A stretch of 64,000 nucleotides of DNA from an uncultured Maribacter sp. (lineage in GTDB: Bacteria > Bacteroidota > Bacteroidia > Flavobacteriales > Flavobacteriaceae): assembly GCF_947495965.1 (NCBI RefSeq), contig NZ_CANMBB010000007.1:62001-126000 (forward strand). The letters are read 5' to 3'. The stretch's first letter is position 1. Each line of letters begins with the position of its first letter. Positions 58,188 to 64,000 of this stretch are shown piece after piece. A program made the translations under genes and the position numbers. The notes beneath the pieces were generated by a model. That model had not been told where the DNA came from. It was given only the letters and a program-made list of their open reading frames with translations, and made no database searches.

Positions 58188-59351
58188 CTATTCTACCAAA
58201 AACTTATAAATACATACAGAAGAATATGTTTCATTTGGATTTAAAATAGTGGAAGGAAATTTAGATTGGTTAGGAGAATCTGGATAATGTTGCGTCTCTA
58301 TACATACAGCCCCTCTCTTAACGTATGGTTTACCACTTTTTCCTACAACAGAACCATCTAAAAAATTTGAAGTATATAATTGCATTCCCGGCTCATTCGT
58401 ATAGACTTCCATTACTCTTCCTGAAACAGGTTCTACAACTCTTGCCGCAAAATAAATTCCTGCAGGATTCTTTTTAGAGGAATCTATTATAAAATTATGA
58501 TCGTAACCATTACCTAAAATTAGCTGTTCATGAGAATTGTTTATCTCCTTACCAATTTCTTTAGGGGTTGTAAAATCAAAAGGAGTACCTTTTACGTCTA
58601 TTATTTCACCTGTAGGAATCTGATTTTTATTCAATGCCGTAAACGCATCTGAATTAAGGGTTAACACATGATCCAATACATCTCCTTGTCCTTCCCCTTT
58701 TAAATTAAAAAAAGAATGGTGCGTAAGATTAATTGGCGTTGCCTTATCTGTGGTTGCAGTATACTGTATTTTTAACTCATTAGCATCCGTTAGCTTGTAA
58801 TTTACAGCAACTTCTACGTTACCAGGATACCCTTCTTCCATATCCGGAGAAGTTCTTGAAAATTCTACTTCGCTAGAACTTATACTTTTTGTTTTCCATA
58901 CAACATCATTAAAACCTGTTACTCCTCCATGTAAATGATTTTCTCCATTATTTTTAACTAAAGTATATTCAGTTTCATTTAGAGTAAACTTTCCGTTAGC
59001 AATTCTATTTCCGTAACGCCCTATTACGGCACCAAAATAACCTCCTTTTGGTCCAGTATACTCTTTTATAGAAGAAAGACCCAATACTATATCCGAAAAA
59101 CTACCATCTTTATCTGGAACATATAATGCAACAAGGCGTTGCCCATAGTTTGTAAAAACAGCCTCTAAACCATTTTTATTTTTAAGTTTATATAAACCAA
59201 CTTCTTCTCCATTTATAGTATCCTTAAAACTCCCCTCTTTAATCATATGTTTTTTTTCTTTAGCAACCTTTTTCACTTTATTATCCTGCTTACATTGCAC
59301 AAATAAAAAAGTAGAAGCTAAAATAACACCTAAACACTTTATACTATTCAT
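58188..59351 (-). CDS. galM: aldose 1-epimerase (galactose mutarotase), lipoprotein
   Basis: A 387-residue GalM-family enzyme with a lipoprotein leader (STFLFVQCKQD), so periplasmic or membrane-attached rather than cytoplasmic as in E. coli. FTNYGQRLVALYVPDKDG, GAVIGRYGNRIANGKF, NGENHLHGG, PINLTHHSFFNLKG (containing the catalytic histidine) and the C-terminal GAVCIETQHYPDSPNQ (catalytic glutamate) are intact. It interconverts alpha and beta anomers of galactose or related sugars released by the periplasmic GH2 and GH110 enzymes, helping uptake. It is transcribed divergently from the LacI-type gene, with 159 bp between the two starts. Confidence 0.92.
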   Translation of the reverse strand: MNSIKCLGVILASTFLFVQCKQDNKVKKVAKEKKHMIKEGSFKDTINGEEVGLYKLKNKNGLEAVFTNYGQRLVALYVPDKDGSFSDIVLGLSSIKEYTGPKGGYFGAVIGRYGNRIANGKFTLNETEYTLVKNNGENHLHGGVTGFNDVVWKTKSISSSEVEFSRTSPDMEEGYPGNVEVAVNYKLTDANELKIQYTATTDKATPINLTHHSFFNLKGEGQGDVLDHVLTLNSDAFTALNKNQIPTGEIIDVKGTPFDFTTPKEIGKEINNSHEQLILGNGYDHNFIIDSSKKNPAGIYFAARVVEPVSGRVMEVYTNEPGMQLYTSNFLDGSVVGKSGKPYVKRGAVCIETQHYPDSPNQSKFPSTILNPNETYSSVCIYKFLVE

Positions 59352-59510
59352 TCTTAAAAATTAATTTTTCCAGATTGCTTAAAAATAACAAAAAGTATAG
59401 CATTCCAATTAATTATAGTGTAAATAGGTAAGTATAACCTACATTAATAACTGTAAATTCCTTTTTTTAATCCTATTTTTACAATTACAAATTAGTTATT
59501 TTCTTAAAAC

Positions 59511-60542
59511 ATGGGAATAAAACAAATTGCAAAACTCGCAAATGTATCTATTGGAACAGTAGACCGTGTTATTCATAAAAGACCTGGTGTTTCTAAAGAA
59601 ACAGAAAAAAAGATTCTTAAAATTATTAAAGAAACTGGGTATACAAAAAACACTACTGCTAGCAGGCTTAAGCTTGCCTCTATAAAAAAAATAAAATTTG
59701 CAGTTTTGTTGCCCGAGACTAAAAAAGAATGGAACTACTGGAAATTACCAATACAAGGTATTAACAATGCCGTTAGTGAATTAAAGGAGATGGGAGTTGC
59801 GGTAGACTTTTTACATTTTAAGGACTCTAAAACCTATAGAAAAGAAATAGAATCTATTTTTTTAAAAGAATACAATGCTATTATTACCGTTCCTTTTTTT
59901 AAAACAGAAAGTAATATTCTATTGCAAAAAGCTGCTAAAAAACAAACCTCTGTTGTTTTTTTAGATACTGAAATAGATTTAGAAGATAATGCTCATTTTA
60001 TTAGACAAAACTCCCATCAAGCTGGTATGGTTGCTGGCAGATTGCTTTACGGTCTTGTTGGCACAGATGGGGAATATCTAATTATAAATAAACAAAATGA
60101 TAAAGGAACTTTAGTTAACAACTTACAAAGAGAAGGTGGCTTTAAAGAGTTTATAAAAACTGTTGCCTATAAAAAAGAAATACTCTCTAAATCTTACTTT
60201 TTAAAAAATGACTATAAATTAAGCCCTGAACTAATTACATGGCTAAAAACAGAATCTCCAAAAGGGATTTTTGTAACAAATTCTAAATCTCATATTATAG
60301 CAAAAGCCTTAAAGAAAGAAAAGGTGACCAATACGCAAATAATTGGATTTGATTTAAATGAAGAAAATATTAACTGCTTAAAAAATGAAGAAATAAGCTT
60401 CTTAATTAATCAGCAACCTGTATTGCAAGGATATATGGCCATTAAAAACTTATTTAACCATATTGCCAAGCAGGAAACTTTAAAAACAAACTACAATATT
60501 CCTATAGATATTATCCTAAAAGAAAACCTTTTAACTTCTTAA
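59511..60542 (+). CDS. LacI-family transcriptional regulator
   Basis: A 343-residue regulator and the only + strand protein gene of the window. The N-terminal HTH (IKQIAKLANVSIGTVDRVIHKRPGVS, with the hinge helix TASRLKLAS) is followed by a periplasmic-binding-protein-like sensor (KFAVLLPETKKEWNYW, DNAHFIRQNSHQAGMVAGRLLYG, IIGFDLNEENINCL). The VDRVIHKR variant of the HTH is common in Bacteroidota LacI proteins that sense a sugar. It faces the aldose epimerase gene across a 159-bp divergent promoter region that contains TAGGT-N7-ACCTA (59425-59441), a possible binding site. Its other targets are unknown. Confidence 0.9.
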   Translation: MGIKQIAKLANVSIGTVDRVIHKRPGVSKETEKKILKIIKETGYTKNTTASRLKLASIKKIKFAVLLPETKKEWNYWKLPIQGINNAVSELKEMGVAVDFLHFKDSKTYRKEIESIFLKEYNAIITVPFFKTESNILLQKAAKKQTSVVFLDTEIDLEDNAHFIRQNSHQAGMVAGRLLYGLVGTDGEYLIINKQNDKGTLVNNLQREGGFKEFIKTVAYKKEILSKSYFLKNDYKLSPELITWLKTESPKGIFVTNSKSHIIAKALKKEKVTNTQIIGFDLNEENINCLKNEEISFLINQQPVLQGYMAIKNLFNHIAKQETLKTNYNIPIDIILKENLLTS

Positions 60543-60584
60543 AAACAAAACTCTAAATTAATTTTTAGTTACCCACTAGCTTTA

Positions 60585-60592
60585 TATATTTG
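60585..60592 (+). promoter_or_regulatory. -7 box of tRNA-Leu promoter
   Basis: TATATTTG, a perfect match to the Bacteroidota TAnnTTTG -7 element, 13 bp before the mature tRNA start. The -33 region (TTTTTAG near 60562-60568) is weak. Confidence 0.6.
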
Positions 60593-60605
60593 CGCTTTAC
60601 TTTAT

Positions 60606-60689
60606 GCCCACGTGGCGGAATTGGTAGACGTGCTACCTTGAGGGGGTAGTGTTCTTATGGACGTGCTGGTTCGACTCCAGTCGTGGGCA
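60606..60689 (+). tRNA. tRNA-Leu (anticodon GAG)
   Basis: Class II tRNA of 84 nt. The 7-bp acceptor stem GCCCACG/CGTGGGC is perfect with discriminator A at 60689. The D-loop region is GCGGAATTGGTAGAC, and the anticodon stem CTACC/GGTAG encloses TTGAGGG with anticodon GAG. A long variable arm (TGTTCTTATGGACG) and the T-arm (CTGGTTCGACTCCAG) follow. The CCA end is not encoded. It marks the border between the PUL and core genes. Confidence 0.95.
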
Positions 60690-60690
60690 C

Positions 60691-60723
60691 AAAACGCTTT
60701 TTTACTATGTAAAAAAGCGTTTT
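60691..60723. terminator. bidirectional terminator between tRNA-Leu and TlpA gene
   Basis: Perfect 15-bp stem (60691-60705 with 60709-60723, 3-nt loop), AAAACGCTTTTTTAC and its complement, with T on the + strand continuing to 60725 and A/T-rich arms that serve both directions. It ends the tRNA transcript on the + strand and the thioredoxin operon on the minus strand, touching the stop codon of the latter. Confidence 0.85.
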
Positions 60724-61287
60724 TTATTTCGCAACAATAAGTCCGTCTATTAATTTCCTAGTTTTATCGCTATTCCAATCTGCGGCACCTATTTTGGCTA
60801 CTACAATTTCTCCTCTTTTATTAATTATATAGGTTGTTGGTATGCTATTAGATAAAAAAGCTTCTGGCGCTTTAGAATACTCATAATACACAGGAAAAGT
60901 AAAATTATTCTCTTGCAAATAAGCACTTACTTTTTCAGGAGCATCTTGTGCTATAAATAAGAATATAACATCTTTATTATAGGCTGCATACAATTCTTGT
61001 AAACCTGGCATTTCTGCAACGCAAGGAGGGCACCAAGTAGCCCAAACATTTATTAATACTACCTTACCCTTAGCTTCTCTTAAGTTTATATGTTCCAATT
61101 TAGAAGTACGTAACTGCCAATTATAATCCTTAATTACAACCCGCTCTTCTGCTTTCACCATAGACGGACTAAAAGATATTAACCTATTTACATACACTTT
61201 TATAGAAAAGCCTAAGGGAGTAAATAACAAAATAACTAGTAGCGTAACAAACAGTATATTACCAATTAGTTTCTTGGTTATTTTCAT
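60724..61287 (-). CDS. TlpA-family thiol:disulfide oxidoreductase
   Basis: A 187-residue membrane-anchored thioredoxin-fold protein. One N-terminal span (IGNILFVTLLVILLFTPLGF) is followed by a TlpA/AhpC-TSA domain with the redox motif W-C86-P-P-C89 (NVWATWCPPCVAEMPGLQ) and the cis-proline SIPTTYIINKRGEIV. It acts in the periplasm, reducing disulfides or serving cytochrome c maturation. It is the second of two paralogous genes, 1 bp apart, and ends at a bidirectional terminator. It appears unrelated to the PUL. Confidence 0.92.
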   Translation of the reverse strand: MKITKKLIGNILFVTLLVILLFTPLGFSIKVYVNRLISFSPSMVKAEERVVIKDYNWQLRTSKLEHINLREAKGKVVLINVWATWCPPCVAEMPGLQELYAAYNKDVIFLFIAQDAPEKVSAYLQENNFTFPVYYEYSKAPEAFLSNSIPTTYIINKRGEIVVAKIGAADWNSDKTRKLIDGLIVAK

Positions 61288-61288
61288 C

Positions 61289-61843
61289 TTACTCCTTTAT
61301 CAAATCTTGCAACAAAGTATCTATTGTATTATTATCCCAATCTGCAATATCAAATTCTTTAATAACAATCTCTCCTTTTTTATTTAAAAGATAAGATGCC
61401 GGTGCCTCTAAAATTTCTAATGGCGATTTTTTTCCTATAAATAGATAGGTTACAGGAAATGTGAATTTATTTTTTATCATAAATTCTTCCACTGGAGCCC
61501 TTTCCTCATTGGTTATAATATAAAAGTCTACTGTATTCTTATATTTATTATATACTTCTTGAATTTCTTGTAACTCTGCTGCACAAGGCAAACGCCATGA
61601 AGCCCAAAAATTAATAAAAACAACTTTCCCTTTAGATTTATTAAAATTAAAAACATTCCAATTAGGGTCTTTTAATTCCCATTCATAATCTTTAATTTTT
61701 TGTCTATTCTCTACTGCAATAACGTTTGGTGTTTTAGCAAATATTTTATTTAACCATACCTTACCATAATAGCCCACTGGGGTAACAAAAAAAGAGGCTA
61801 CTGCAACTATTAATACTACGTTTACTATTGTTTTTTTACTCAT
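61289..61843 (-). CDS. TlpA-like thioredoxin-fold protein with degenerate redox motif
   Basis: A 184-residue paralogue of the next gene, with one N-terminal span (TIVNVVLIVAVASFFVTPVGY). The redox site reads W-R84-L-P-C87 (NFWASWRLPCAAELQEIQ): the first, normally reactive cysteine is arginine, leaving only the resolving cysteine. The cis-proline region is APASYLLNKKGEIV, also altered. The rest of the fold is intact and the reading frame open, so this is a diverged protein rather than a decayed gene. It probably has no dithiol redox activity and may bind or chaperone a partner of the active paralogue. Confidence 0.88.
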   Translation of the reverse strand: MSKKTIVNVVLIVAVASFFVTPVGYYGKVWLNKIFAKTPNVIAVENRQKIKDYEWELKDPNWNVFNFNKSKGKVVFINFWASWRLPCAAELQEIQEVYNKYKNTVDFYIITNEERAPVEEFMIKNKFTFPVTYLFIGKKSPLEILEAPASYLLNKKGEIVIKEFDIADWDNNTIDTLLQDLIKE

Positions 61844-61859
61844 ATGTACTCCAAAACTA

Positions 61860-61889
61860 AAAAACTCCTGAAGAAAATCAGGAGTTTTT
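61860..61889 (-). terminator. terminator after aconitase
   Basis: Perfect 12-bp stem AAAAACTCCTGA (61860-61871) with TCAGGAGTTTTT (61878-61889) and a 6-nt loop, followed by T on the minus strand. It lies 23 bp beyond the aconitase stop and just ahead of the TlpA-like start at 61843. Confidence 0.85.
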
Positions 61890-61912
61890 TATTAAATATT
61901 TACAACTAGCAA

Positions 61913-64000
61913 TTAGTTAGCATTTTCCATTTTTATAACATTTAAAGCAGAACCTTTTCTGTACCACTCTATTTGCGCATCGTTATAGGTGTGGTTAGCC
62001 ATAATAACATCTTTACTTCCGTCTGCATGAACAATTTCAATTGTTAATTGCTTATCCGGAGCAAACTCAGAAATATCTATAAAATTAAACGTATCATCTT
62101 CTTGAATTAGATCATAATCATTCTCATTTGCAAACGTTAATCCTAACATACCTTGTTTTTTAAGGTTTGTTTCATGAATACGAGCAAAAGATTTTACAAT
62201 AACTGCTGCAACCCCTAAATGTCTAGGCTCCATTGCGGCATGCTCACGAGAAGAACCTTCTCCGTAATTATGGTCTCCAACTACAATACTTCTTATTCCA
62301 GCAGCCTTATATGCACGTGCGGTATCTGGAACACCACCAAAGTCTCCTGTTAATTGATTTTTTACAAAATTAGTTTTCTTACCAAAAGCATTTACAGCAC
62401 CTATTAAACAATTATTAGAAATATTATCTAAATGTCCACGGAAGCGCAACCAAGGCCCAGCCATAGAAATATGATCTGTTGTACATTTACCAAATGCTTT
62501 TATTAATAATTTAGCACCAAGTAAGCTCTCATCTTTTATAGGAGTAAAAGGCTCTAGCAATTGCAACCTTTCAGAATCTGGAGACACTTTAACCACAACA
62601 CCAGAACCATCTTCATCTGGAGCTAAAAAGCCTGCATCTTTTACCTCAAATCCTTTTGGAGGTAATTCCCATCCTGTTGGCTCATCAAACATTACTTCTT
62701 CCCCATCCTTATTAATCAACGTATCCGTAATTGGATTAAAATCTAATCTTCCTGCAATAGCAATAGCTGCCGTAATTTCTGGAGAAGCTACAAAAGCATG
62801 TGTATTAGGGTTACCATCTGCACGTTTAGCAAAGTTTCTATTAAAAGAGTGCACAATACTATTTTTAGGAGCATTCTTAGGGTCACTATATCTTGCCCAT
62901 TGCCCTATACATGGCCCGCAGGCATTTGTAAAAATTTTAGCATCTAGGTTTTCAAATATTCCTAGAATACCATCTCGCTCAGCAGTATAACGCACTTGTT
63001 CCGAACCAGGGTTAATACCCAATTCTGCTTTCATTTTTATTCCTTTATCAATAGCTTGTTGTGCTATGGAAGACGCTCTAGATAAATCTTCATAAGAAGA
63101 GTTAGTACAAGAACCTATTAATCCCCACTCTACTGCTATAGGCCAATCATTCTCTGTAGCCTTTACATTCATATCTGTACCAACTTTGGTAGATAAATCT
63201 GGCGTAAAAGGGCCATTTAATAATGGGGTTAACTCTGATAAATTAATTTCTATAACCTCATCAAAATAGTCTTCTGGATTTGCATAAACTTCTGCATCGC
63301 CAGTTAAATATTCCTTAACCTCATTGGCTGCATCTGCAATATCTGCTCTATCTGTAGCTCTTAAATAACGTTCCATTGCATCGTCATAACCAAATGTAGA
63401 GGTTGTTGCCCCTATTTCTGCCCCCATATTACAAATAGTTCCTTTTCCTGTACAAGATAGAGATATAGCCCCAGGTCCAAAATATTCCACTATAGCACCT
63501 GTTCCTCCTTTTGCAGTTAAAATTTCTGCAACTTTTAAAATAACATCTTTAGGAGCTGTCCAACCAGAAATTGTTCCTGTTAACTTAACTCCTATTAATT
63601 TAGGAAACTTTAATTCCCAAGCCATTCCTGCCATAACATCTACAGCATCTGCACCACCAACACCAATAGCTACCATTCCTAAACCACCAGCATTTACAGT
63701 GTGCGAATCGGTTCCAATCATCATCCCTCCTGGAAATGCATAATTTTCTAATACTACCTGATGAATAATACCTGCTCCTGGTTTCCAAAAACCAATTCCG
63801 TATTTATTAGAAACCGACTCTAAAAAATCAAAAACTTCTGCACTTGTAGTATTTGCTGATTTTAAATCTGCTAATGCTCCGTCTTTTGCTTGTATTAAGT
63901 GATCACAATGCACTGTGGTTGGTACTGCTACTTTAGTCTTCCCCGCCTGCATAAATTGTAATAGTGCCATTTGTGCCGTTGCATCTTGGCACGCAATACG
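61913..64000 (-). CDS. aconitate hydratase, 5' part outside window
   Basis: Partial aconitase of the TCA cycle: 695 C-terminal residues, with the reading frame open to the window edge ([16 protein letters not shown] continues upstream of the first internal methionine). The iron-sulfur ligands are visible as SCTNSSYED (first cysteine) and ACGPCIGQW (the other two). [22 protein letters not shown] and [18 protein letters not shown] form the active site and swivel domain. It follows the mitochondrial-type aconitase usual in Flavobacteriia. It converts citrate to isocitrate in the cytoplasm. Core metabolism, not part of the PUL. Confidence 0.96.
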   Translation of the reverse strand, partial: RIACQDATAQMALLQFMQAGKTKVAVPTTVHCDHLIQAKDGALADLKSANTTSAEVFDFLESVSNKYGIGFWKPGAGIIHQVVLENYAFPGGMMIGTDSHTVNAGGLGMVAIGVGGADAVDVMAGMAWELKFPKLIGVKLTGTISGWTAPKDVILKVAEILTAKGGTGAIVEYFGPGAISLSCTGKGTICNMGAEIGATTSTFGYDDAMERYLRATDRADIADAANEVKEYLTGDAEVYANPEDYFDEVIEINLSELTPLLNGPFTPDLSTKVGTDMNVKATENDWPIAVEWGLIGSCTNSSYEDLSRASSIAQQAIDKGIKMKAELGINPGSEQVRYTAERDGILGIFENLDAKIFTNACGPCIGQWARYSDPKNAPKNSIVHSFNRNFAKRADGNPNTHAFVASPEITAAIAIAGRLDFNPITDTLINKDGEEVMFDEPTGWELPPKGFEVKDAGFLAPDEDGSGVVVKVSPDSERLQLLEPFTPIKDESLLGAKLLIKAFGKCTTDHISMAGPWLRFRGHLDNISNNCLIGAVNAFGKKTNFVKNQLTGDFGGVPDTARAYKAAGIRSIVVGDHNYGEGSSREHAAMEPRHLGVAAVIVKSFARIHETNLKKQGMLGLTFANENDYDLIQEDDTFNFIDISEFAPDKQLTIEIVHADGSKDVIMANHTYNDAQIEWYRKGSALNVIKMENAN

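Noticed and set aside
59425-59461. AACCTACATTAA upstream of the epimerase/LacI genes, identical over 12 bases to part of the susC operator.
   Set aside because: There is no second TTTWACC copy 21 bp away on either side and no correctly spaced -7 box, so it is not counted as a member of the direct-repeat regulon.
61289-61843. Treating the WRLPC TlpA-like gene as a pseudogene.
   Set aside because: The frame, membrane anchor and fold are complete and only the redox site is altered, which fits a diverged functional protein.

Overview
The window is a low-GC stretch that reads as the chromosome of a marine Bacteroidota, most likely a Flavobacteriaceae member. The signs are a SusC/SusD pair, hybrid two-component sensors, many lipoprotein signal peptides, the absence of Shine-Dalgarno sites, and TAnnTTTG-type -7 boxes. 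From position 1 to about 59.35 kb every gene lies on the minus strand. This is a very large polysaccharide utilization locus (PUL). The right edge (60.6-64 kb) is ordinary core genome: a tRNA-Leu, two TlpA-type thioredoxin proteins and the 3' part of aconitase.

Layout, left to right. (1) 1-6.2 kb: a FucP-like symporter cut by the window edge, a DUF1552 protein and a 1304-residue DUF1592/DUF1588-type protein with three haem motifs; this pair is better known from Planctomycetes. (2) 6.3-21.9 kb: two hybrid two-component regulators flanking an operon of three S1 sulfatases, a GH110-type alpha-1,3-galactosidase and an SGNH/sialate-esterase-like lipoprotein. (3) 22.0-25.2 kb: a pair of S1 sulfatases. 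(4) 25.4-35.3 kb: a molybdenum hydroxylase (large and 2Fe-2S subunits), two paralogous GH127 enzymes flanking a sugar porter, and a sulfatase. (5) 35.5-39.8 kb: a sulfatase, a galactonate-dehydratase-like enolase-superfamily enzyme and an ACS-family acid-sugar transporter. (6) 39.9-44.9 kb: SusD and SusC. (7) 45.4-57.0 kb: a small VOC protein, GH2 beta-galactosidase, a GH129/DUF5696-like hydrolase, an HpcH/HpaI aldolase, an aldehyde dehydrogenase, a second enolase-superfamily enzyme, RhaT-like and GntP-like transporters. (8) 57.1-60.5 kb: an AraC regulator, a lipoprotein aldose 1-epimerase and a divergent LacI-type regulator.

The combination GH127 (two copies) + GH129-like + GH2 + GH110 + seven S1 sulfatases, with an ALDH and enolase-superfamily enzymes, matches what is known of carrageenan use in Zobellia, where GH127 and GH129 members release 3,6-anhydro-D-galactose. 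The most economical reading is a sulfated red-algal galactan (carrageenan-like) locus. It carries only exo-acting and desulfating functions: no endo-carrageenase (GH16, GH82, GH150) is present. Oligosaccharides would enter by SusCD, be desulfated and trimmed in the periplasm, and pass the inner membrane through the sugar porter. The signal-less GH127 copy would then finish them in the cytoplasm. Anhydrogalactose would be oxidised (ALDH), isomerised (enolase superfamily) and split by the class II aldolase, with no kinase visible.

The strongest unexplained signal is a direct repeat, TTTWACC-N14-TTTWACC (21-bp period, + strand), upstream of five minus-strand promoters. In every case it sits 29-30 bp from a -7-like box. 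It appears to tie susCD, the GH127 operon, the RhaT/catabolic operon, gntP and a sulfatase pair into one regulon, plausibly under the AraC protein at 57.1-58.0 kb.
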